From assembly GCA_026182355.1 (NCBI GenBank), contig JAPFBL010001928.1, positions 5,527,001-5,591,000 on the forward strand: a stretch of DNA of 64,000 bases, read 5' to 3'. The position numbers and the translations under genes are program-made. Source of the DNA: Hermatobates lingyangjiaoensis (taxonomy: Eukaryota > Arthropoda > Insecta > Hemiptera > Hermatobatidae). The notes beneath the pieces are model-generated. The model was not told where the DNA came from. It did no database searches and was given only the letters and a program-made list of their open reading frames with translations. Shown here piece by piece: positions 23,653-34,412 of the stretch; the stretch's first letter is position 1, and every line of letters starts with the position of its first letter.

Positions 23653-23709
23653 AAAAAAATTCACGTAAACACGTGAAATAGCAATCAATGATCAAACCAC
23701 AATATGAGT
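23653..23709 (-). mobile_element. Family B 3' end fragment
   Basis: TTCACGTAAACACGTGAAAT, then AGCAATCAATGATCAAACCA and ATATGAGTTGG. Terminal hairpin and adjacent tail only. The core is absent. Confidence 0.85.
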
Positions 23710-26465
23710 TGGTTTGCTTTGTAAATATATTTACAGTGTATATATCTAGAATCATGTTAAGAACACTGTATGAAAAGCTTGGGCCATATAAGAATCTGTT
23801 TCCGTGCCTTAATAACAAGAAACAACAATTAAAATTATCACTGTCAATCATGTTCAGTGTATTAACTTCAGTGCTTATTAGTATAATTTCTGAGTGACAG
23901 AAAGAGTCACGGATAGTCTAGTACCTTATAAGAAGAAGGAAATATCCAAAGTGTATTAAATTATGATCCGAAAGTTGTTGGAGTGGAGGTGATAGGAGAT
24001 TAAGAATGTTTGCTAACGGAACATTGCTATGTAGGTGACACATGTCTAGTAGATAAATTATGTTTTCTACCCTCCAAAACGAAACCCAAGTTTGGAGCAT
24101 ACGAGCAGCCTTTTATAAAGATATGGTGGAATGTGTTGCGAGAAGAAGAGATGAAATGTTCTGGGTTTAATAAGAGGACAGCGAATGTTAACTGAGCATC
24201 ATGAAAATTTGTACTTACCAAAGCAAACGCTTAGATATCGAAAACGTAAAAACTCAATAAGAAATTGCTATACTTTTTTGGATTTGTTTACATTGATAAA
24301 TGAATTTGTTATTAAAAATGAATGCAATGGATTTGCCGACAAAATATAGTGAAAAAAATTGAGAATATTTTAATTAGTTAATATCACATGTAAGTAGGTT
24401 TATTTTTAAAATTATGAATAAATGAATGAATTCAACGTTTTATGAATCGGTATCTTAGAGAAGTTTTGTATTAATCTTTGGTATTATGTTTACTTATTAA
24501 GTTGTTACATGTCACAGCAGATATATTTAATTATCAGATAGTTGTCACTACATATTATTTTATAGCATTAGTTGATATTATATTTGCCTTTTTTACATTT
24601 TATAGATGGTTCTAGGTTTAAAGGAGATTTTGAAAGGGTTGAATTGTAGTCAATTATGTTATTATCGATAATTAGCATGATTGGATAAATAACAATTTTA
24701 ATATAATGTTTATTCTTGTTAAAGGCTAATAATTCATGATTATCTCACTATTATACAGAGTATGAGGTCAATCATATGGTTAGGTCAAGTTATAGTATAG
24801 TTGTATCTACAATAAAAAGTAAGTGTTTTTGAATGTGATGTTTCCTTTGGACTATTTTTATCGAGTCACAGTAATAATATACATCCTTTGGTAATTAAAT
24901 ATTTAACAATTATTGACAAGTAAAAATCACCAGAATGTAAACTCATGATTAACTTTGTGTTACAATTAATAAGAAGAAAAGATATTTTTTGTCCAAAACT
25001 CGATAATAAATTTGATATATCTTATCTAACTCAACTATAGAGCTTTCTGAAATTGAAATAAAACTTTACTTGAAACATAACGTCAATTTAAACTCATTTC
25101 TTTGCAATCAAAGTTTTAACAAAAACGGCATTTCAATCACTTAAATAGTGATCTTAGTTGAAGCATTTAAGTTAAGGTTAGAGTAGATGGAAATCAAACT
25201 AACAATGTGGTGTTTGAAGTGGCGTTTGAAAGAGGCTTTCAAAGTTTTAACAGGATTAATAAAGACGACTGGAATCAGATTTGAAGTTTCTCTTACCTAT
25301 TTAAATTTTATTATATAGTCTGTTTGATACTTTAATTTCTCTACTGGAACCCTATTTCAAAAAGAACCTTTTCTAAAACCTCCTAACTGTCACCAAAATC
25401 CATCTCGTTTGAAATCCGGGGAAAATTGTTTTCCCTTCTTACCAAAAGGAAAGTTTTCCACTTAGATCAACACAAGATACTAAGTATTGAAGTAATATAT
25501 ATTATATTTTAATGTATAAATACTATCCGATTTCCATTTTAATTAAACTTTAGTTGTAAAAAGAATTTGTTTTATACCTGATAGGATAACTAAAAACTGT
25601 TTTAAATACTTTAATTAACTAAAAACTTTTAAAATTATATTCCTATAATTTAATATGAAAATTACTGAACATGTAATTAATAATAATAAAATAATTGTAA
25701 TTAATTTCTTAATTCGTCTTTTTGAAAGTCATCAATGATTATTGCTGAACACTACTCAGTTCATAACGTTGTTGGAATGATCACAAAATTATACCCAAAA
25801 TTGGCACATTTTATGTGGATTATCTCAATACTTTTTTCTAAATTTACAGGAACAAAAAGGAGCGTTATTAAACATTTTATGAATTCAAAAAATATTTTTT
25901 TATGCTACGCAGCGACCATTGGAACAAAAAAAAATTAAAAAAAATCAGCTTGAAATAAGTGAACTATGTAAACAATTGTAAAGGAATTCGTCTTACTGCT
26001 TACTATTAAAGGAAGAAAGAGGTATAACAGCTAAAACATGGTCAGAAATAGTAGCTAATGAAATATTCTTGTTGGATTTAAGTTAACATATGACATTTTT
26101 TACCAGAATCCATTCAAATATAATTCTCTTTTTTAGCTTTAACACAGATATTAGTAAATAATTGACAGAGTTTATGTGATATATATAAACAATGAATTTC
26201 TTAGAACTATAAAAGCCAACACCAAGCAACCCTATAACAATTTTATGATGCTCTTTAGCTTTAAGGATGGTTCAAGAGAAGTTTACAAAAAGTTTAGTTG
26301 TTGCAACATTTATCAGATCTTATTTTCAGGCAAATACTTCTTGATGTGGTTAGGAACTCTGTTGTTTTGGTGATACTATAGCATAAGAAAAGTACCTTTT
26401 TTTTATCTTTATGATAATACGTCTACCTTTTTTATGTTACAACTCCAGCGATTATATAAACAAGA
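23710..26465. other. AT-rich unique sequence
   Basis: A slightly GC-richer patch at 23920-24200 has short open frames on both strands (for example 24010-24195), none recognisable. The remainder is AT-rich with no structure seen. Confidence 0.55.
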
Positions 26466-26620
26466 TATTATTATCAACCGTCATACCTCGTTTATCGCTG
26501 GTGAAGTTGCAAGACCGGTTTCGCAATGGCTGCATCATCAATCAATGAGACTTTGTCCCATTGATGATGCAGCCATCGCGAAACCGGTCGGACGAAATAT
26601 GACGGTTGATAATCATAACT
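26466..26620. mobile_element. PLE-like family H, inverted pair with ACCGGT palindrome
   Basis: The left arm (about 26466-26541, minus) and right arm (26559-26620, plus) pair over TTATCAACCGTCATA, GACCGGTTTCGC and ATGGCTGCATCATCAAT. In the right arm the core reads TTGATGA (26561-26567), extra T, stem II GC/GC with a 7-nt loop, GAA, ACCGGT (26583-26588), C, then GGAC. GGAC could pair with GTCC at 26555-26558. The first core base is T in place of C, so activity is doubtful. The 93-codon frame across it is an artefact of the repeat. Confidence 0.72.
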
Positions 26621-28640
26621 TATTTACTAACCTCTGTGGCACTAACAATATGTATGATTATAAAAACATTGAATTTTGTATCAGGTATTATCTTAATATT
26701 TCAAACGTCATGTAAGAATTTGTTTGATAGAACATGAGATATTATCCTAAATCTTCACTTCGGTTTCACAAAATTGCAATCAGTGTTATCATAAACCAAT
26801 GTTGTCATATTCATGGTTATTTGGTGCCCAAAACTTCATAAAAAAAAACGAAAGTGGCTTTAATTAACTACGAAAGAAACGTATTTTGAAATGACAGTAG
26901 TTAAGACGATCTGTCTTATCTCCACCTTAGAAAATTATTATAGTCTGTCATTTAAATCATCATGTGCAGTCTCACTTTTCTAAAGCTTGATTAGTTTAAA
27001 TGTAAAAATTGATTTACTTAAATAATCAAATAACTATTATGTCTCATTAAACCACTTTTCAATTTTTGCAAATTTCCTAAAAAAAAATTATACTAACATT
27101 TCATTTAGTTCTAAATAAAATATATGTGAAAAGAAAAAAAACTCAAAAATTTTGGAATGATAACACAAAAACTAACAAATATAAACTGGATATAAAGATA
27201 TGATTTGGTTCAGAAAAATATAGCCTCAAGTGTAACAAAATATTATAGGTTTTCGGAAAGATATTTATTTCCATTTAACCATTTAAAGGATTATATATAT
27301 GCTGGGAGGATGACAGTCATTATATTGGTAGTCACATATTGCATGACATATATGTTAATTTTGTGATATATATTAATTCATATAATATAATTATTTAACT
27401 TAACAAGCAGTAACCGAGGTTATTGTTGTCAAAGTGCAGCTTTAAAAGTCATGCGTTTAATTAGTCGGATTCAATTACAGCTTTTTGTCCTTTGAATGAA
27501 TGAATCATATATAGAATTTAATGGTCACTAATTTACAAAAGTGTCCTTTGTCTTTTCTAATTGTGTACAAAGCATTGATAGCGTTTCATTAAAATTTATA
27601 TTAGATTTTTTTTTTGTTTCCATAAGGCAGTTTATTCAATATTTATTGCTCAACACAACCCTTTAATTAAAGTCTGAAATGATTTAAGTCTACTAAATCC
27701 ATCATCAAGTTTCAACAACTAATTAATAAAATCAAAGGCATCTTTCTTGGCAAAACCAATTTTGCAGTGGAGCAATCCAATTGGACCAACTTTAAACAAC
27801 TTGAGTCTTCTCAAGCTTAAACTAACTTACAGCTCAATCCCCCCCCCCCCCCCACCCCCTCCCACCGTGATAATAAGCATGCTTGCTTGCTCCACTTCCA
27901 ACACAAATCTCTTTGTTTTTCTTTACAATTTTTGCTACCTGTTTTAGTTTCTCCCTTTAATTGTTCTACCTCTCAAATTTTTCTACCGCTTTATTCTTTA
28001 AACTATTTCAAATCACTGACTATCTATATAATTGAATAACCTGATCAAAATCTTAACTTTTATAAACAATGTCCACTACTAAAAAAAATTACAAAATTTA
28101 AAAAAAAAACAGAAAGTAATCAACGAATACAAATTATTTAAACAACGATTATTTAACCTTACAACTCTGCCCAGTTAACATCGTATTCTCATTAGCATGA
28201 ATTAGCAATAATAATATCATATATTATTTTTATTATTATTATTTTAGGAAAAATTAGATTTATGAGAAGATGAAATCAACATTACTTAAATACTTTACCG
28301 ATACGTTAATTCTTGACCTTTCTGAAGGAGGCAAAGGAGGACGAAAAAATTATAAGGTTTCGGACAAGTTATGTTAGGTTCTTTTGATGAACGGTTAAAT
28401 TCAGATGTCAATTACATTTCAGAGGTAAAGAGTTTTGTCAAATCATACCTACTAGTATTGAAGTGAGGGATACTTCTCCAAGTTTATTTATGAATATTAT
28501 TACAGAACATAAAATCTCAAGTTTCAACTATTTGATATATTAACATATGTTGTTTCAATATGTGGTATGGATTCAATATGGTATGACTGCGTTTGATTCC
28601 GATGAGATTCAGTCTCTTAGTTTAATAATTTTAATAATAT
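26621..28640. other. AT-rich sequence with a poly-C run
   Basis: A C-run with A/T breaks lies at about 27840-27865 (pyrimidine strand). Otherwise nothing recognised. Confidence 0.6.
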
Positions 28641-28824
28641 GACACAGAAAAAAGATAAACTACACACTTACTAAGTTCAATATTTCGAGCTGATGTTCGT
28701 CATCAGGGGAATACTATCTCTCTCACTTCGTCTTCTCTTCTAGTATTCTCCTGATGACGAACAATAGTTCGAAATATTGAATTCAGTAACTGTGTAGTTT
28801 ATAACTTTTCCATGTTGTGTTTTG
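28641..28824. mobile_element. PLE-derived family D, inverted pair
   Basis: The left unit (minus, 28641-28717) and right unit (plus, 28743-28824) share AACTACACA, CTTACTAAGTTCAATATTTC and the GTTCGTCATCAGG word around a 25-bp centre. The right core is well preserved (see 28751-28780), while the left core, read on the minus strand, has CTGATGA, C, GAAC, ATCAGC, TCGAAATATTGAA, with a changed stem. No (TA)n is directly attached, unlike most other pairs. Confidence 0.8.
28751..28780 (+). ncRNA. Hammerhead-like ribozyme motif, family D
   Basis: CTGATGA (28751-28757), extra C, stem II GAAC/GTTC with tetraloop AATA (28759-28770), GAA, self-complementary ATAT, T, then GAATTC. Stem I is weak (TC/GA next to the core). 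All invariant core bases are present apart from the extra C. Because the palindrome has no loop, stem III would need two molecules. Confidence 0.5.
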
Positions 28825-29237
28825 CGTAATTATAGTTTTATAGCACATGTCGACCATTTCTTCAATAAGTAATTTTAACAACATTTCAGATTGATCAATG
28901 ATTTCAGTATTTTTATATCTGATAAAATGATTATTGTAATATGGATACAAATAATACATAATTGATGAATGTATACGTATAGGCACATATAAATAAAGCA
29001 ACAAATTAGCTGGTTTTCAATCAGTTTGATAGTATGTTTAGCAATAAAAATGAGTGTAAACCACTCCATTTTTTTTTATAAAATCTTTGTTATTTTATAA
29101 ATACTTTTCCTTTATTTTCACATTTTCTTGGAATTGTTGATCTTAATGAAGAATGGTTTATCTATTAATATAATTAACTTATTGAGAAAAATATTTGACT
29201 CCATTGAGTAAATGATTAAATTTATTAAATTCGTTCC

Positions 29238-29370
29238 TCGTAGAGGACGTTAAGCCTTCGCTCTCATGCCTGTACGATGTTAGGTACTCGTTAAAAGTTT
29301 CTACTCTACATACATTTAAGTTAGGAAAAATTTAGAACTTCTAATGTAGAATGTTAATGTTAATTGTATA
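29238..29370 (+). mobile_element. SINE fragment, 5' head missing
   Basis: The central block CGTAGAGGACGTTAAGCC, then GCCTGTACGATGTTAGGTAC, TCGTTAAAAG, then AAGTTAGGAAAAATTTAG and CTAATGTAGAATGTTAAT. The tRNA head and the tail after the central block are not recognisable. Confidence 0.8.
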
Positions 29371-30711
29371 GAATAAAATTCCAGTCGTCAGCCTTTGTGT
29401 GTTCTCTAAGGAGACATGGCTTAACATGGAATATTAGCAATATTTTTAAAGATAATAAGGGGGTTTATTGACTATTTAGTTTCATATGTTATAATGTTTT
29501 CTTGCAAATTATTCATTAGAATTGATTTAGTTAAATTTTTGACGTTATTTCAACTAATGTAATAGGATATACTTTCTTTTGATTAACTAATATTCACACT
29601 ATATAATAATACGTATAATATATAAATGAAAATTACAAATTAATTGAAGTAATAATACAATTATTTGCTTTCAGTAGTTTCATCATCCAAACCAAACAAT
29701 GAGTGGTCTTCAGATTTAGGTACTCCAAAAATTTGGTAAGAAACTTAATTTAGATATTACACATATATGAAAATAAATAACGCTCTACAACAAACAAAGC
29801 AGGTGGAAAAATATGGTTGTAACAGTTTTGTTAGACTAAAGTTATTTAATGGAAAAGTATGTGTAAGAGATTAAGAACGATAATAGAGAACGTTATTTAA
29901 AAAACAAATGCATAACGTTATTTTTAAAATGATATTTTGCATTTATTAATTTTGGAAACTGAAATTACAATATTAATTTATCATACATAATTAGTTTTGT
30001 TTAATATAAAATTAAATAATTCAAAAAAATTATAATAAAATTGTATAAACAAATTTTAAGGATTTGTAGGTATTAGATAGCGAAGGCTTTCGGTTCTTCT
30101 GAGGCGTATTTCTTAATTTAACTCGTTTTAAATCTCAGCATGGAATAATAAAAAAGTTTAATTTTCACTGAACTAATAAGACTGGGGAACGAATTTAGTC
30201 ATCAACCAGACTTAAGAAGAAGTAATTTCTTACCGTTTTCTTGGTATTTAATTTCTTATGGTAAAATTGTATACAGTAAAACTTCCAACAATATTGATAA
30301 AGTGGCTACTGAGGATTGCACTAAAGTGTAATTAAACATTCGAAATCATATGTTATATAAGTTGAGTTATGATAATTAAATATCTAATCAACAGGGATTC
30401 ATTATCCAAAATTGTGAATTTTAAAAAAAAAAATTAAAAACCTATTTATTATTATTTAGTAAAAATTATAGGAGTAAATTTTAAACAGCAAACTATAGCC
30501 CAAATTATTGAAAAATAAGATTTAAATATTTTTACTTTTTAGCGGTACCACTTATCAAGGGGGGTATATTGTACAGAATGTTACTCTCTTGCTGATCTCC
30601 CTGTATCCAGGAGAGTTCTTCGTGATGAACAAGCGAGGAGATAAGAATGTATTCTCATTATTTAAGTGTCGGCACAAGCATACCGAATAGAAGATTACAG
30701 ACACTTACTTA
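29371..30711. other. AT-rich unique sequence
   Basis: Nothing recognised. Confidence 0.6.
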
Positions 30712-31027
30712 GGTTGGGTTAGGTTGCAGTGGCAGTCCCACAGGGGAACACACGTAGGCCAAGCATTGGCCCTTTGTGATACCACACAATGAAGATTGAT
30801 TCTACAGTGGGAGTCCTAAATTTTGCCTAACTCAAATGTATTTAGAGTAGGGTTCTTTAACGAGTACCTGACATCGTACAGGCTCGGGACCGACGGTTTA
30901 ACGTCCTTCTCCGAGGGACGACGTGCTCAGATTTATTCATCTCCCGCGTGAATAAATCGAGGGCCAGGTGAGGATTGAACCCCGGTCCTATCAGTTCAGA
31001 GGTGAGCACGTAACCACCGAGCTAGCC
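30712..31027 (-). mobile_element. tRNA-derived SINE, subfamily b (distinct tail)
   Basis: On the minus strand the head has GGCTAGCTCGGTGGTTACG (A box), GGTTCAATCC (B box, one change) and CCTGGCCCTCGATTTATTC. The conserved centre follows (GGACGTTAAACCGTCGGTCC, GTCAGGTACTCGTTAAAG). Unlike subfamily a, the 3' tail is ATTGTGTGGTATCACAAAGG, GCCAATGCTTGGCC, ending in CTGCAACCTAACCCAACC. It has the same design as 61354-61672. Confidence 0.9.
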
Positions 31028-31650
31028 TAAATTTTCGGTTAGCTTATTACGTTTAAATTTAGACATGTATATAGTTAACGTAAAGTTGTTTTTTATAGTT
31101 TTCTTGAATAATGCTTTATTTTTATTTGTTATGAAGTTAAACTTAAGAATCTAAATTACATGTTCGATAGCATTTAAATATTGAAGTATTCAGATTATAT
31201 ACATTGTTGAGAGGTATGTCACAAATTGACTCAGTGAATTTAAGATTTAGGCGTAATATCGAAAAAGTGTGGGCCATTTGAGAGCTGTTCTATTAAATTT
31301 GTTGACAATACATATTATCAATTTTGGTTGGTGAGTTAACTGGCTTCCAACTATACTTTTTTCTGGGTTTATAGATTACTGCTAAAAAATCTAGATTGGC
31401 CAACATCCAACTTTATTGTAAAAAAAGATAATATCATATTCCTTTACAATCAAATGAGTTTTGGTTTTATGTAAATGTCAGTATAGCCTAGACTAAATAT
31501 CAAGCTCTCTGGTGATATATTACCAAGCCAACAGATAATCAATTTAACAATTTTATGTGTTTCATTATATATCCATATTCTCATTTATAATACATATAAA
31601 ATCATTGATGTATAACAATACTATTTGTTAGTATTTTTATTACATTGAAA
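31028..31650. other. AT-rich unique sequence
   Basis: Nothing recognised. Confidence 0.6.
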
Positions 31651-31652
31651 AC

Positions 31653-31684
<32 letters not shown>

Positions 31685-31690
31685 ATATAA
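31651..31690. repeat. (TA)n microsatellite
   Basis: TA run abutting the left arm of the family C inverted pair. Confidence 0.93.
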
Positions 31691-31908
31691 GTTCAATATA
31701 GACAAAGAAACATAGAGAAATCAAAAGAACACACTTACAGTCTCTAATTTTCGGTTTGAACCGTCTTCAGGAGAGATAAGAGAGGGAAACCAAGCGCACT
31801 GTTTACTTGGTTTCCCTCTCTTATCTCTCCTGAAGACGGTTCAAACCAAAAATTAGAGACTGTAGTGTGTTCTTTTGATTTCTCTATGTTTCTTTGTCTA
31901 TATTGAAC
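31691..31908. mobile_element. PLE-derived family C, inverted pair
   Basis: Arms 31691-31794 and 31806-31908 are nearly perfect reverse complements around an 11-nt centre. Each holds TTCAATATAGACAAAG, CAAAAGAACACACTTACAG, TCTCTAATTTTCGG, CCGTCTTCAGGAGAG and AGAGGGAAACCAAG, or the complements. It is followed at the right by GTCCGTTTTGGATCG, which matches the outer flank of the 53-kb copy. The 84-codon frame through it is an artefact. Confidence 0.88.
31736..31775 (-). ncRNA. Hammerhead-like ribozyme motif, family C
   Basis: Read on the minus strand: stem I TCTC, CTGAAGA, extra C, stem II GGTT/AACC with loop CA, GAA, self-complementary AATT, A, stem I partner GAGA. Stem I is 4 bp. The opposite arm (31830-31860, plus) has the same layout but with AAA in place of GAA. 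The terminal nucleotide A fits the hammerhead rule (not G). Confidence 0.55.
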
Positions 31909-31959
31909 TATATTTGTCCGTTTTGGATCGTATTTCCAACGAAAAAGTATATATATATA

Positions 31960-32040
31960 AGATTTACATGAACACGTGAAATAACAATCATTGATCAAAC
32001 CACAATATGAGATTGGAAAAAAAGACTAAGATCTTTTAAA
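31960..32040 (-). mobile_element. Family B fragment
   Basis: GATTTACATGAACACGTGAA, ATCATTGATCAAACCACAAT, then AAGACTAAGATC. It breaks at the palindrome, so the core is missing. (TA)n lies at its left end. Confidence 0.85.
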
Positions 32041-32959
32041 CTAAGATCTGGACCACTCATGCATAAGTCATTGAGACATTGAGTGTTAATAAACCAGGGA
32101 TATACAGAAATACAGTGCTGTGGTTATGTTCAAGTTGCTTTCTTAGCAAAAGACAAAAATAATTTAATTAAATTATTTAGGCAAACATTTTTCTGTAATA
32201 TTCTTTTTACCTCTTTTTTTCATATCGTGTAGAGAACATGGACTACTGATTTCAATCATTTTTTTAATTAAATTTTGAACGTTATTTATTTTTTTTTAGA
32301 CCTGAAAAATTGAAATTAGGATCCTTCTGTTAGAAGTAGGCTTTTATACGATTCCGTTAAAATATTGCCTTTCTCATCTCGTATATTTTTACATCAAAAA
32401 GCTGGAGACCTTTATATTTCCGTACATGTTTTACAAATAAGTTCAAGACCATTAAAAGTTAAATTAAAAATGCTTTAAAATGTGTTTCTTCATTCCCTTA
32501 GAATAATTAAAATGAGTCATTTACATTACATTCAATAATTTGTCATTTTTTTGAGTTATTCATTAAGTATTATAATAATTTCAACACATCATAATTTGCT
32601 GAAACAGGAGATATCAGATAACCTTAATAAAGCGAATTCTTGTTCTTGTGTTAAAACAGTTAGATGAAATGGAAAATATAGGATGTCCAATATATATTAA
32701 ATTATGCAGATAAAGTACAAGCAAAGCAAACTATCTTAATATGACATCTTCGTCTTTAAAGACTAAACTTAAAGAATTTTACTTTCCGTTTTAATTAACT
32801 AGAATTTATCAAAACCATGAGTGTCTCATAGACCAGAATGATTTAAAACAAGAAAACTATGTCTTTCCTTTTAAAAACATTTGCGTAGAGATTTATTACT
32901 AGCAACTAAAACGAAATGATATAGTGCGACGTTTTCACTAAAGTGAGAGTAAATTGTTT
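32041..32959. other. AT-rich unique sequence
   Basis: Nothing recognised. Confidence 0.6.
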
Positions 32960-33190
32960 CAACTTTTTTTTTATTGCTTAAACCGATCCCCTAGCAAATG
33001 ATAACCTCAGCCGTTTACTGGCTTTTTATTTTATCGATGATTGTACAGATTTCTTCATTGGGAGTTCTAAAATTTGTTTAACTCAAGTGCATTTTGAGTA
33101 GGGATCTTTAACGAGTACCTGACATAGTACAGGCTCGGGACCGACGGCTTAACATTCTCTCCGGGGGACGACGTACTCAAATATATTCAG
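32960..33190 (-). mobile_element. SINE subfamily a, 5' truncated
   Basis: On the minus strand the centre (GGACGTACTCAAA side, TTAAGCCGTCGGTCCCG, GTCAGGTACTCGTTAAAG) and the subfamily a tail (AATCATCGATAAAAT, GCTGAGGTTATCATTTGC, ending in an A-run) are present. The tRNA head is lost at 33190. Confidence 0.85.
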
Positions 33191-33294
33191 AGCAGTTTAA
33201 GTGTTTGCACTATAATAAATTACTGTTGTAATGTTCAAACGCTAAATTCATATGACTACTTAAAACTGAATGTTTTCTATAAAAGTATAATGAG

Positions 33295-33320
33295 TAATAA
33301 CCTGATTGATCAGGTTATTA
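33295..33320. repeat. Perfect 12-bp palindrome, 2-nt spacer
   Basis: TAATAACCTGAT, TG, ATCAGGTTATTA. It lies 8 bp before the target duplication of the hAT element. Confidence 0.9.
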
Positions 33321-33336
33321 GTCAAAGTGCCTAGTG

Positions 33337-33664
33337 CAGGGGTTCTCAGCCTAGCTTGCTCCATTCACCCTCTCGCCATTTCCCACAATGCCATTCCCCC
33401 ACCCCCTCTTCTATCCATGGTAGTCTACACTTTTACAACTTTACAGTGATTATGATTATAAGAGAATTTTACAAATAAAATGCTAATTACAATTATTAAA
33501 GGATATACTAAATATTAATTCTATCAATTTTTTTAAATTATAATTAAAAGGTCAAAACCTATAATAGCTTTCCTCACTCTGTAACCTACTGTGGTCACAA
33601 TTCACCCCCTGAAGATCCAAAATTCACCCCTAGGGGTGAATTTCACCCCCTTTGAGAACCCCTG
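33337..33664. mobile_element. Non-autonomous hAT element, 328 bp
   Basis: The ends are CAGGGGTTCTCA and TGAGAACCCCTG, a 12-bp perfect terminal inverted repeat. They are flanked by an identical 8-bp target duplication GCCTAGTG at 33329-33336 and 33665-33672, which is diagnostic for hAT transposition. The interior has C-rich CACCCCC words near the right end and no coding capacity. It relies on a transposase encoded elsewhere. The intact duplication suggests a fairly recent insertion. Confidence 0.95.
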
Positions 33665-33672
33665 GCCTAGTG

Positions 33673-34034
33673 CCTAACGAGGGAGACTTTGATGGTGGGA
33701 CTACGAGACCTCCACAGATCAAAGCAATAGACTACAGGTACTCAAAGTTCTGTGTATTAAGGGCAACAGCCTCAGTGTAAATCTAACATGTAGTGTTTTA
33801 AAAGTAATACCAAGTTTAAAGGAGGCTACAAGGAAGGTAGTCGCTCGGAGACCAGCCTACCCTCTACCGTGTCCTACTTCCTCCCTCCCTTCTGCATTTT
33901 TATTCCAGTTTTAGTATATTTTCAGTTAGTATTTTTTTAAACCATGTTAAGATGGTGTCGTAAGCATTTAGAAGATAACCTCATGAATATTACCTGAAAG
34001 CTTGTTATTTTTAGTTTTGAGTTCGTAGTACGTT
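33673..34034. other. Unique sequence, GC-richer at 33.7-33.9 kb
   Basis: The stretch 33690-33900 is GC-richer (ACTACGAGACCTCCACAG, GGAGACCAGCCTACCCTC), with no recognisable domain. It may be an internal part of the D'-type element that starts at 34035. Confidence 0.45.
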
Positions 34035-34133
34035 CCCTTCTAGTCTCTTCTTGATGACAAAATTCGGTTCGAGATATTGATCCAGTAAGTGTTCTCGTTT
34101 CATTTATTTATCCGTGAGTTTGAACTGTTTTGT

Positions 34134-34179
<46 letters not shown>

Positions 34180-34305
34180 ATGAAATTGCTAAACAGTTCA
34201 AACCGCACAGAAAAATAAATGAAAAAGACAATACATAAATGAAACGAGAACAGTTACTGGATTAATATCTCGAACCGGAGTTTGTCATCAGGAAGAGAGT
34301 AGAAG
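34035..34305. mobile_element. PLE-derived family D' inverted pair around (TA)n
   Basis: The plus unit (34035-34139) carries CTTCTAGTCTCTTC, TTGATGACAAAATTCGG, TTCGAGATATTGATCCAG, TTCTCGTTTCATTTA and GAGTTTGAACTG. The minus unit (34176-34305) is its inverted copy. The two face a 36-bp (TA)n at 34139-34175, so here the microsatellite is the centre of the pair. Both cores are mutated (GAGA for GAAA). A third copy is at 52148-52276. Confidence 0.82.
34139..34175. repeat. (TA)n at centre of an inverted pair
   Basis: Pure TA run joining the tails of two D' units. Confidence 0.95.
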
Positions 34306-34412
34306 AGAACGACCGTTAAAAACTTTGAGAAACACGAAAGAAAAACAGAAACAAGAACTCACATAAAATATTTTGAAACTTTTAACGGTCGTCCTCAGGA
34401 AAGGAAGTTGAG
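34306..34412 (-). mobile_element. Family E-like fragment
   Basis: On the minus strand: TTTCCTGAGGACGACCGTTA, then AAAATATTTTATGTGAGTTC and CTGTTTTTCTTTCGTG. It matches the family E start but the stem II partner is lost. A second GACCGTTAAAA-type word lies at 34309-34320 in opposite orientation. Confidence 0.5.

Noticed and set aside
26434..26715. 93-codon open frame as a gene
   Set aside because: It lies across the family H inverted pair and is explained by the repeat.
27840..27865. Poly-C run as a G-quadruplex regulatory site
   Set aside because: A homopolymer with few breaks in unannotated DNA. No gene nearby to regulate.
30712..30735. TTAGG-type telomeric repeat
   Set aside because: Only the short GGTTGGGTTAGGTTG string, which is the 3' end of the subfamily b SINE and also occurs at 61360.
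31744..31998. 84-codon minus-strand frame as a gene
   Set aside because: It spans the family C arm, the (TA)n and a family B tail. The INDCYFTC-like start recurs wherever the family B tail occurs.
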